Source: a virus. From it: a DNA stretch of 22,800 nt. Shown here piece after piece: positions 16,603-22,800 of this stretch. How positions within the stretch are numbered: the stretch's first letter is position 1; each line of letters opens with the position of its first letter. Both the position numbers and the translations under genes were made by a program. The notes under the pieces were generated by a model. That model was not told where the DNA came from, ran no database searches, and saw only the letters and a list, made by a program, of their open reading frames with translations. The stretch is taken from IMG/VR virus record IMGVR_UViG_3300046532_002411, positions 1-22,800 of that record, one strand, 5' to 3'.

Positions 16603-16635
16603 TTAGCACTCCATTACGGGGAGAGGGTTTAAGCT

Positions 16636-18564
16636 ATGGCATTTCAAGTATCGCCTGGGGTCAACACATCTGAAGTAGATCTGACTGCTGGCGTTCAAAC
16701 AATTTCGACATCCGCCGCCGCTTTTGCTGGCCCGTTCGCATGGGGTCCCGCACTTGAGTCAACCTCTATTGGGTCAGAGTCAAGTCTGGTGCAAATTTTT
16801 GGAAAACCAGATAGTGAACAGTTCGAATATTGGTTCTCCGCGGCTTCGTTCTTAGCGTATTCTAATCAGTTGCGTGTGGTACGTGCTATCGCGGCCACCG
16901 CAGTAAACGCCACCGCCAATAACGTCGCGGGTGCGCTCATCAAGAACAGTGACCATTACGATGTCCTCGCCGAGGGCACGTCCGTGGTTGCGAACGCCAC
17001 ATTCGAGTTGGCGGCCGCAAAGTATCCGGGCGAACTCGGAAACTCACTTAAGATTTCACTGTGCCCAAGCGCGTTAGCGTTTCAGGACGATACCATTACG
17101 GGCACACTCGCACTCACAGCGGATAGTACAGCCGTGACGGGATCAGGTACCGACTTCACTGCCGACCTTGTGGTTGGTGACTATATCAGCGCCAATAGTA
17201 ACTGGTATCAGGTATCCGCCGTCGGGACAGCTACGGCACTTACACTTTCAACGGCATCGAAAGATACCATTAGCACGGTTGCGAGTGGTACTTGGTCACG
17301 GAAGTGGGAGTACCATGATACATTTGGTGAGGACGCGCCGGGCACCTCTGGATGGGCAACGGATCGTTCCGGTGTAACTGACGAACTACATCTTGTCGTC
17401 GTCGATGAAGACGGTTTATTCACTGGTGTCAAAGGACAAGTGGTAGAGAAGTACGCGTACCTTTCCAAGGCTTCCGACGCGAAGACTTTGAATGGCGAGA
17501 CCAACTACTACAAGACAGTGCTTAACCGGAACTCAGCGTATGTCTGGTGGTTGAACCACGTCGGCACGACAACGAATTGGGGCACTGGCGCGACATCGAC
17601 AACGTTCGGGTCGAAGGTGCTTCCCTACTCCACGTCTTTCGTAGGCGGGAATTCAAACAACGACGACATCACCACTGGTAATATTCAAACCGGTTGGGAT
17701 GAGTTCGCGGACAAAGATGGTATTGATGTTTCGCTGTTGATTACCGGACCGTCTATTGCTGATAATCAGGTTGCCACGTTGGCAAGCTACGTCATTGCCA
17801 ATATCGCCGAAGTTCGAAAAGACTGTGTTGCGTTTATCTCACCCGCGAAGAATAGCGTAGTCAGCAATGGTACGGCCCAAGCGGCCGATGTTCTGCTCGA
17901 CCGTGCTGCGGTATCCTCTACGAGTTATGCGTTCATGGACTCGGGGTGGAAGTATACTTACGATAGGTATAACGATGTCTATCGATGGGTGCCGCTGAAC
18001 GGTGATATCGCTGGGTTGGCTGCTCGCTCGGATACGACAAACGATCCGTGGTACTCGCCAGCGGGCTACAGCCGTGGTAACATCAAGAATGTTGTCAAGC
18101 TGGGGTGGAACCCGAAGCAGGTGGAGCGCGACGACCTGTATAGCAAGGGTGTTAATCCCGTTGTGAGCTTCCCGGGTCAGGGTGTGTTGCTCTTCGGTGA
18201 TAAGACGCTGTTGAGCCGTCCGAGTGCGTTTGACCGTATCAACGTGCGTCGGTTGTTCATTGTCTTGGAGAAGACGATTGAGCGGTATGCCAAGTCGCAA
18301 CTGTTCGAATACAACGATGAGTACACTCGTTCCGCATTCCGCAATGTGGTCGAACCATTCCTTCGCGATGTGAAGGGACGCCGTGGTCTTACGGATTATC
18401 TGGTAGTTTGTGACTCATCGAACAATCCAGCATCCATCGTTGACCAGAATCAGTTCGTTGGTGACATCTATGTGAAACCGGCGCGGTCAATTAACTTCAT
18501 TCAGTTGAACTTCGTTGCGGTGCGTTCAGGCGTCTCATTTCAAGAGGTTGTGGGCGCGGTTTAA
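16636..18564 (+). CDS. gp18: Tail sheath protein gp18-like
   Basis: This 642-residue protein matches T4 gp18 (659), the contractile sheath subunit. The N-terminus QVSPGVNTSEVDLTAGVQTISTSAAAFAGPFAWGPA (4-39) is typical of the family, as are the middle SLLITGPSI..VATLASYVIANIAEVRKDCVAFISP and the C-terminal LFGDKTLLSRPSAFDRINVRRLFIVLEKTIERYAKSQLFEYND and GVSFQEVVG. Residues about 152-220 form a Thr/Ser-rich module (STAVTGSGTDFTADLVVGDYIS..) like those in the large appendage protein upstream, probably a surface insertion. A strong GGGAGAGGG ribosome site is nine bases from the ATG, consistent with high expression. It lies downstream of the CTAAATA motif and hairpin. Confidence 0.96.
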   Translation: MAFQVSPGVNTSEVDLTAGVQTISTSAAAFAGPFAWGPALESTSIGSESSLVQIFGKPDSEQFEYWFSAASFLAYSNQLRVVRAIAATAVNATANNVAGALIKNSDHYDVLAEGTSVVANATFELAAAKYPGELGNSLKISLCPSALAFQDDTITGTLALTADSTAVTGSGTDFTADLVVGDYISANSNWYQVSAVGTATALTLSTASKDTISTVASGTWSRKWEYHDTFGEDAPGTSGWATDRSGVTDELHLVVVDEDGLFTGVKGQVVEKYAYLSKASDAKTLNGETNYYKTVLNRNSAYVWWLNHVGTTTNWGTGATSTTFGSKVLPYSTSFVGGNSNNDDITTGNIQTGWDEFADKDGIDVSLLITGPSIADNQVATLASYVIANIAEVRKDCVAFISPAKNSVVSNGTAQAADVLLDRAAVSSTSYAFMDSGWKYTYDRYNDVYRWVPLNGDIAGLAARSDTTNDPWYSPAGYSRGNIKNVVKLGWNPKQVERDDLYSKGVNPVVSFPGQGVLLFGDKTLLSRPSAFDRINVRRLFIVLEKTIERYAKSQLFEYNDEYTRSAFRNVVEPFLRDVKGRRGLTDYLVVCDSSNNPASIVDQNQFVGDIYVKPARSINFIQLNFVAVRSGVSFQEVVGAV

Positions 18565-18572
18565 TGCCGCCC
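18552..18572 (+). other. Hairpin across the sheath stop codon
   Basis: GGG..CGG at 18552-18559 can pair with CCGCCC at 18567-18572 (six G-C pairs, two-base bulge, seven-base loop holding the TAA stop). There is no T-tract, so it is not a canonical terminator. It may be a processing or mRNA-stability element between sheath and tube genes; a chance structure is possible. Confidence 0.4.
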
Positions 18573-18591
18573 TATAGGAGTATAAACTAAC

Positions 18592-19194
18592 ATGGCATTT
18601 AATCTCGATCAGTTCCGCAATAATCTCAAGGGTGGTGGAGCCCGCGCGGCGCTCTTTGAAATGGAACTTCGGTGGCCGGCATCCGTGACAGGCGGACCGT
18701 TGGCTGCAACGTTGTCCCGCTTCATGGTGCAGGTATCCGAAATTCCGGGATCTGTCATTGCCACTTTTGAGGTCCCATACTTTGGACGCAAGTTGAATTA
18801 CATGGGCGACCGAACGTTCGCTCCATTTACTGTCACTATCATCAACGACGAAAACTTTGCCATTCGCCGCGCACTTGAAGAGTGGATGGACCGGATGTCC
18901 GGTCATACGTCCGCGACTTCACAGTTCACGCAGGGGATTCAGGGGGATGGTGGATTCACCACAGACGCGACGGTAACGCAGTTCGGCCGCGAAGGCAATC
19001 GGTTGCGTGCGTATAAATTCATCGGCGCGTTCCCAACCGACCTTGGAACGATTGCATTGGACTGGAATACCACGTCTGAAGTTGAAACCTATACCTGTCA
19101 GTTTGCCTATCAGTGGTGGGAAGTTGAAGGACAAATTCCGACTCGCGATAACCCGACAGTCAGCCTTGATGTCGCTGGCGCCGCTAACATCTAA
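18592..19194 (+). CDS. gp19: Tail tube protein gp19-like
   Basis: This 200-residue protein resembles T4 gp19, whose hexameric rings stack to form the inner tube through which DNA is ejected. Typical features are the N-terminal FNLDQFRNNLKGGGARAALFEMELRWP (3-29), VSEIPGSVIATFEVPYFGRKLNYMGDRTFAPFTVTIINDENFAIRRALEEWM (about 45-97), and the C-terminal beta strands with TYTCQFAYQWWEVEG. It is longer than T4 gp19 (163); the extra length is mostly in the region after 100. The ATG follows an AGGAG site by 11 bases. It lies 27 bases from the sheath gene. Confidence 0.96.
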   Translation: MAFNLDQFRNNLKGGGARAALFEMELRWPASVTGGPLAATLSRFMVQVSEIPGSVIATFEVPYFGRKLNYMGDRTFAPFTVTIINDENFAIRRALEEWMDRMSGHTSATSQFTQGIQGDGGFTTDATVTQFGREGNRLRAYKFIGAFPTDLGTIALDWNTTSEVETYTCQFAYQWWEVEGQIPTRDNPTVSLDVAGAANI

Positions 19195-19204
19195 TCTGTA
19201 TATG

Positions 19205-19242
19205 TTTTCAGAGGGGCGCCTATAATGGTGCCCCTCAGAAAG
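19205..19242 (+). other. Strong hairpin between tail tube and portal genes
   Basis: Ten contiguous pairs join GAGGGGCGCC (19211-19220) to GGTGCCCCTC (19227-19236), with one G-T wobble and a six-base TATAAT loop. Beyond an A-A mismatch, TTTTC/GAAAG extends the helix by five more pairs. No T-tract follows on either strand, so it is not a standard Rho-independent terminator. It lies just before the portal ATG at 19250 and includes the A/G-rich segment that would serve as its ribosome site. Confidence 0.8.
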
Positions 19243-19249
19243 TGAAATC

Positions 19250-20917
19250 ATGCCTCGTCTTTTCGGCTTCGAGTTCAACTTTAATCAAAAGTCATCGGCG
19301 CCTACTGCGTCGTTACTGAAACCGACCTCGAACGCAATCAGTTTCGTTCCTCCCGATAATCAAGACGGCGCCTTAAATATTCAATATGGTTCCGCCGGTG
19401 GTTACTTCGGCTATTATCTGGACCTCGATGGTGCGGTTATTGATGATCCCCAACTCATCAATCGCTATCGAGAAATGCAGATTGTGGCGGAGGTCGATGA
19501 AGCCATAGACCAGATCATCAACGAAATTGTGGTGCAGGATGCTGAACGGATGCCTGTCGCATTGAATCTGGACTATGTGGATCTCGGGGAAGAACTCGAA
19601 ACCCGCATTCAGTCCGAATTCGCGAACCTTCTCAAAATGCTCAACTTCCATCGCGATGCATATAGCCTTGTGCGGCAATGGTATGTAGACGGTCGTATTT
19701 ATTTTCATTGTGTGGCGGATGAATCGGATCCGAAGGCGGGTATTCAGGAATTGCGACTCGTTGATCCGCGCACCATTCGCAAGGTACGTGAGGTCGCCCG
19801 TAAACGCCATCAGGAAGGGCAGTTTGACATTGTTGAAGTTGTTCGGGAGTACTATGTGTACAACCCGATGGGCTTTGTTGCTCCAACCAACCTCTCAGGG
19901 TCAGCGAACACCCCTACAGCGGCCATGCTAAACTATAACGGTATTCGTATCACCACGGATGCTGTTGCGTTCTGCCCGTCAGGACTCTACGACGTAAACA
20001 AGCGGACAGTGCTTTCATGGCTCCATAAAGCCATCAAGCCACTGAACCTGCTTCGCATGATCGAAGATTCCGTCGTCATCTATCGTGTTGCGCGGGCGCC
20101 CGAGCGCCGTGTGTTCTACATTGATGTGGGTAACCTTCCCAAGCAAAAGGCAGAACAGTATCTCTACGACATCATGCAGCGGTATCGGAATAAGCTCGTC
20201 TATGATGTTGGTACCGGTGAGATTCGCGACGACCGCAAGTTCATGTCAGTGCTTGAAGACTTCTGGCTGCCTCGACGTGAAGGGGGTAAGTCAACCCAGA
20301 TTGAGACATTGCCCGGTGGTCAGAACCTCGGGCAGATGGAAGACGTGGATTACTTCCGCAAGAAGCTTTATCGTGCGCTTGGGTTGCCTCCCACACGAAC
20401 AGAAGCAGGGCAGGGTTTCCAGATTGGTCGCGCCACGGAAATTACCCGTGACGAACTGCGATTCACCAAATTTATTCACCGGCTGCAAGTCCAGTTAAGT
20501 CATCTGTTCGATCAGTTGCTTGAAAAGCAATTGCGAATGAAGAATGTGATGACGGAGGCGGAGTGGTATAAAATCAAGGACAGAATTCGCTATAACTGGC
20601 AGCAAGACTCCTACTTCGAAGAACTGAAGATGAACGAAATTCTCACGGCTCGTATGAATCTTGCTACGCAGATGGAACCATTTATCGGGAAGTATTTCTC
20701 GAATCAGTATATCCAACGTGAAGTTTTGAAGCTCTCTGATATGGATTTATCGAATATGCAAGCCGACATGGCTGACGAATCGTCGGAAGCCTCAACATTT
20801 GACATTGAAGCAGATGCCACGTTGCGCGACACCGATAATCGCGAGACTAACACTAACCCTTCAGTGGAACCTTCTGGTGACGTGGCTTCGTCACGGAAGA
20901 AATCCACAATAGACTAA
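19250..20917 (+). CDS. gp20: Portal protein gp20-like
   Basis: This 555-residue protein matches T4 gp20 (524), the dodecameric portal that nucleates prohead assembly and serves as the DNA channel. Family features include YYLDLDGAVIDDPQLINRYREMQIVAEVDEAIDQIINEIVVQD (about 56-98), RQWYVDGRIYFHCV (about 141-154), the IREVRDD-like IRKVREVAR, PERRVFYIDVGNLPKQKAEQYLYDIMQRYRNKLVYD, LPGGQNLGQMEDVDYFRKKLYRALGLPPTR and ITRDELRFTKFIHRLQVQLSHLFDQLL. The C-terminal tail after 515 is polar and probably disordered. A strong hairpin precedes the start, and CTAAATA overlaps the stop. Confidence 0.97.
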   Translation: MPRLFGFEFNFNQKSSAPTASLLKPTSNAISFVPPDNQDGALNIQYGSAGGYFGYYLDLDGAVIDDPQLINRYREMQIVAEVDEAIDQIINEIVVQDAERMPVALNLDYVDLGEELETRIQSEFANLLKMLNFHRDAYSLVRQWYVDGRIYFHCVADESDPKAGIQELRLVDPRTIRKVREVARKRHQEGQFDIVEVVREYYVYNPMGFVAPTNLSGSANTPTAAMLNYNGIRITTDAVAFCPSGLYDVNKRTVLSWLHKAIKPLNLLRMIEDSVVIYRVARAPERRVFYIDVGNLPKQKAEQYLYDIMQRYRNKLVYDVGTGEIRDDRKFMSVLEDFWLPRREGGKSTQIETLPGGQNLGQMEDVDYFRKKLYRALGLPPTRTEAGQGFQIGRATEITRDELRFTKFIHRLQVQLSHLFDQLLEKQLRMKNVMTEAEWYKIKDRIRYNWQQDSYFEELKMNEILTARMNLATQMEPFIGKYFSNQYIQREVLKLSDMDLSNMQADMADESSEASTFDIEADATLRDTDNRETNTNPSVEPSGDVASSRKKSTID

Positions 20918-20920
20918 ATA
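20914..20920 (+). promoter_or_regulatory. CTAAATA late-promoter-like motif
   Basis: CTAAATA overlaps the portal stop codon and is 10 bases before the next ATG, the same geometry as the copy at 8378. It is followed by G, as at 13054 and 16564. Confidence 0.42.
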
Positions 20921-20930
20921 GTGTAAAGAT

Positions 20931-21599
20931 ATGCCGATTACAGCCGACACCGCAGTTACTCAGATTCTTATTGACAATCCAACGCGAGTTGTCGGGAAAT
21001 TTTTATATTACTCCCTTAGTGGTACACCACACGCTGACGTTATGAAAGTGAATGTCGCCGCACTGTCCTATGGTGTTCACAAAGTTGTGCTTACTAGTCG
21101 AAACGTCGAGGTTTTACGCGGTGCAGTAATGGTGGGTACATCCAGCAGCGCCAGTTCCATTGTCGTTGACTGGTTAGCTTCGTCTAACACTGTAGTGGTG
21201 GGTGAGTTGACTGGTGCTACGTCATATACCAATGGTGAGACATTGACCTTTACGGGTGGAGGCGCGGATACTGCTGTGACGGCGACTGCTAATGCGGCGA
21301 CTGCATTTACTACGCCCGACCGTAACCTCGATATCACTAGTGTGTGGTACTCCGTCAGTCCCACGATGGTTGTGGAGCTTGGATTTGCCTCCTCGACTGG
21401 AGCCGCAAATACGACATCGTTGATATTATCGGGATCTGGATACTTCGGTAAGAACGCCCTGCCGTTACAGCTTGATAATCCGACGCTCACTGCTCCTACT
21501 GGGAACTTTTTTATTGGCGCGCCAGTCGTGCCAGCCAAGACGGCGTACAGCATCATCGTTGAGTTCCGCAAGACCGAAGGTTTTGCTGATGTCCAATAA
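20931..21599 (+). CDS. Small beta-rich probable virion protein
   Basis: This 222-residue protein has no catalytic motif and a composition (Thr, Ser, Val, Ala, Gly) typical of a beta-structured virion component. Residues about 82-130 contain the GAVMVGTSSSASSIVVDW..VGELTGATSYTNGETLTFTGGG module also seen at the gp14 C-terminus. The C-terminal half (VWYSVSPTMVVELGF, LILSGSGYFGKNALPL, KTAYSIIVEFRKTEGF) resembles a small structural protein that I associate with other marine T4-like phages. T4 has no gene here: in T4 the portal gene is followed directly by gene 67. It may be a capsid decoration or head-assembly component; that is inference. Confidence 0.7.
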   Translation: MPITADTAVTQILIDNPTRVVGKFLYYSLSGTPHADVMKVNVAALSYGVHKVVLTSRNVEVLRGAVMVGTSSSASSIVVDWLASSNTVVVGELTGATSYTNGETLTFTGGGADTAVTATANAATAFTTPDRNLDITSVWYSVSPTMVVELGFASSTGAANTTSLILSGSGYFGKNALPLQLDNPTLTAPTGNFFIGAPVVPAKTAYSIIVEFRKTEGFADVQ

Positions 21600-21621
21600 T
21601 TCCAGTTACTAGAGGTCACCC

Positions 21622-21762
21622 ATGAATTCATTTACACAACTTGTCCAGCACGTAAAGAACGCCGATTGGTCTGGTGCGAATCAGGTCTTCTCAGAAATCA
21701 TGCAGCAGAAGACCGCAGACAGAATCGAAGTTGAGAAGAAGACGATATTCAAGGAAGGTAAA
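21622..21762 (+). repeat. Duplicated 141-bp segment, copy A
   Basis: The first 47 codons match 22043-22183. By hand comparison the first 63 bases are identical and the remaining 78 have nine differences, mostly silent; the amino-acid changes are V to I, K to Q and I to V. Identity begins at the start codon and stops at the shared GGTAAA. Confidence 0.93.
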
Positions 21763-22026
21763 GGCAAGCTAGGGCCCGGTGGATACGGCGCGCCAGGTGA
21801 GGACGATGGTGGTGTCAGGGAAGATGCGGAAAGTGGCTCGGACGGTTACAAAGCCTACTTCAAGTCTATGATGAAGAAGCACGGGTATGACTCTCCCGCC
21901 GATATTCCAGCCGACAAGAAAGACGACTTCTTTAACGCAGTCGATAAGGGCTACAAAGCTAAGAACGAAGCTGTCGATGATGACGATGACGGAGCAGCAA
22001 TACGTCGCTCTGCGGAGGGACGGTAA
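21622..22026 (+). CDS. gp67: Prohead core protein gp67-like, copy A (acidic C-terminus)
   Basis: This 134-residue protein has an N-terminus (MNSFTQLVQHVKNADWSGANQVFSEIMQQKTADRIEVEK, 1-39) resembling T4 gp67, an internal scaffolding-core protein encoded just after the portal and cleaved by the gp21 protease. IFKE followed by G at 42-46 is a plausible but unproven cleavage site. After a Gly-rich linker comes YKAYFKSMMKKHGYDSPADIPADKKDDFFNAVDKGYKAKNE (about 75-115), a short helical motif common in phage small proteins, then an acidic DDDDD run. An AGAGGT ribosome site precedes the ATG. Its first 47 codons are duplicated in the next gene. Confidence 0.78.
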   Translation: MNSFTQLVQHVKNADWSGANQVFSEIMQQKTADRIEVEKKTIFKEGKGKLGPGGYGAPGEDDGGVREDAESGSDGYKAYFKSMMKKHGYDSPADIPADKKDDFFNAVDKGYKAKNEAVDDDDDGAAIRRSAEGR

Positions 22027-22042
22027 CCAGCAGCCGCACGTC

Positions 22043-22183
22043 ATGAATTCATTTACACAACTTGTCCAGCACGTAAAGAACGCCGATTGGTCTGGTGCGA
22101 ATCAGATCTTCTCGGAGATCATGCAGCAGAAGACTGCGGATAGAATCGAAGTTGAGAAGCAGACGGTGTTCAAGGAAGGTAAA
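22043..22183 (+). repeat. Duplicated 141-bp segment, copy B
   Basis: Direct-repeat partner of 21622-21762, 421 bases downstream, in a different reading frame relative to the window. The upstream ribosome site of copy A is not duplicated. Confidence 0.93.
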
Positions 22184-22507
22184 AGCGTTGAGCGGATCAT
22201 GCGGGATATAGGCAGCCATGACGCTGCACACAGCGGATGGTCTCCCGACCGCGTCGCGGATGAGGTTTATAAAGAGCTAACTGGTAACCGCAATAAGAAC
22301 CGCCAAAGAAGACTGCCGCCCGCAGCCGTCGTTAATAGTGCGATAAAAGATTTCTTAAAGAGCGGTGAGCGGCCGGCGGCTCACGGTAGATCAGCATGGC
22401 GTCGTGCTGGCCAGGTGCTGGACAAGGCCACCAAGGCAGGCATCAAATGGAATCAGAGGTTACTTAAACCGGCAGACCGGCGCCAATTGGAACTGAAACT
22501 CAGGTAG
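22043..22507 (+). CDS. Prohead core gp67-like copy B with unrelated basic C-terminus
   Basis: I start this 154-residue protein at the ATG at 22043 because the gp67-like homology begins there; the frame stays open further upstream only by chance overlap with copy A. Residues 1-47 are nearly identical to copy A. Residues 48-154 are unrelated to it and strongly basic (NRNKNRQRRL, GRSAWRRAGQVLDKATKAGIKWNQRLLKPADRRQLELKLR), with SVERIMRDIGSHDAAHSGWSPDRVADEVYKELTG at 48-81. I recognise no family for this part. It may bind DNA or be cargo carried into the head by the shared N-terminus, as T4 internal proteins are by their targeting peptides; this is inference. No close Shine-Dalgarno is present; GGAGGG lies about 25 bases upstream. 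In T4 the corresponding position is gene 68. Confidence 0.7.
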   Translation: MNSFTQLVQHVKNADWSGANQIFSEIMQQKTADRIEVEKQTVFKEGKSVERIMRDIGSHDAAHSGWSPDRVADEVYKELTGNRNKNRQRRLPPAAVVNSAIKDFLKSGERPAAHGRSAWRRAGQVLDKATKAGIKWNQRLLKPADRRQLELKLR

Positions 22508-22514
22508 GTAATCC

Positions 22515-22800
22515 ATGAAACTAATAGCAGAGTTTGTTTCTCCCCGCGACGTTAAGCCCATCGTTGAATCAACGGACCACGGCAAGACTTACCATATTGA
22601 AGGTGTCTTCCTTCAGTCCGAGATAAAGAACCGTAATGGGCGCATCTATCCACAAGCTGTGTTAGAGCGGGAAGTCGCTCGATACAACGAGGAATACGTC
22701 TCGCAGAACCGTGCGCTGGGCGAGCTTGGGCACCCCGACTCTCCTCATATCAATCTTGATCGCGTCTCTCACATGATCACCAATCTTACGATGGACGGCA
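22515..22800 (+). CDS. gp21: Prohead protease gp21-like, 3' end outside window
   Basis: The first 95 codons of a gene running off the window resemble T4 gp21, the serine-type protease that cleaves core and capsid proteins during head maturation. Visible features are HIEGVFLQSEIKNRNGRIYPQAVLEREVARYNEEYV (27-62) and ALGELGHPDSPHINLDRVSHMI (67-88), where H73 is the expected catalytic histidine. The nucleophilic serine would lie beyond the window end. It starts eight bases after copy B, with an AGGTAGGT sequence upstream. Position after the core genes matches the T4 order. Confidence 0.93.
   Translation, partial: MKLIAEFVSPRDVKPIVESTDHGKTYHIEGVFLQSEIKNRNGRIYPQAVLEREVARYNEEYVSQNRALGELGHPDSPHINLDRVSHMITNLTMDG

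Noticed and set aside
21077-21631. Antisense open frame of 184 codons
   Set aside because: It overlaps the small beta-rich gene almost completely and has composition expected of a reverse reading of Thr/Ser/Val codons.

Overview
The window is a gene-dense stretch of a tailed-phage genome, with every gene on the + strand. It belongs to the T4-like (contractile-tail myovirus) lineage, and most resembles the marine T4-like phages in the style of its structural proteins. The evidence is a run of recognisable T4-type virion and packaging genes in the canonical T4 order: gp13, gp14, gp15, gp16, gp17, gp18, gp19, gp20, gp67-like, gp21. The host cannot be read from the sequence. No tRNA, integrase, insertion sequence or CRISPR array was seen, and no gap between genes exceeds about 90 bases.

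Layout. Positions 1-4836 hold two large appendage (baseplate/tail-fibre type) proteins, the first cut off by the window start. Positions 4836-5042 encode a tiny coiled-coil protein. Positions 5042-8381 hold an accessory cassette: a virion-like protein whose C-terminal half is a strict His-x-Asp repeat, a radical SAM/SPASM enzyme whose own C-terminus carries three copies of the same motif, and a fusion of a CC-motif domain with a SAM-dependent methyltransferase. Positions 8395-9744 encode a fibre-like protein with 36-bp repeats. Positions 9751-13061 are neck (gp13, gp14), tail-sheath stabiliser (gp15) and small terminase (gp16). Positions 13076-14904 insert a second radical SAM protein and a family 2 glycosyltransferase between the two terminase subunits. 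Positions 14885-20917 are large terminase, tail sheath, tail tube and portal. Positions 20931-22800 hold a small beta-rich probable virion protein, two tandem prohead-core proteins sharing an almost identical N-terminus but with unrelated C-termini, and the start of the prohead protease.

How the genes work together. The backbone builds and fills the particle: protease, core and portal make the prohead, the terminases pack it, the neck proteins close it, and sheath, tube and stabiliser make the tail. Four putative modifying enzymes (two radical SAM proteins, one methyltransferase, one glycosyltransferase) are embedded in this late region and coupled to it by start/stop overlaps. The simplest reading is that they modify virion proteins as these are made. 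The His-x-Asp protein is the leading candidate substrate of the first pair, and this cassette is the most likely undescribed system in the window.

Regulation. The heptamer CTAAATA, similar to the T4 late promoter TATAAATA, sits just upstream of four gene starts (8378, 13054, 16564, 20914). RNA hairpins lie at the terminase/sheath, sheath/tube and tube/portal junctions. All functional statements rest on reading the translated sequences against remembered family features; no database search was run.
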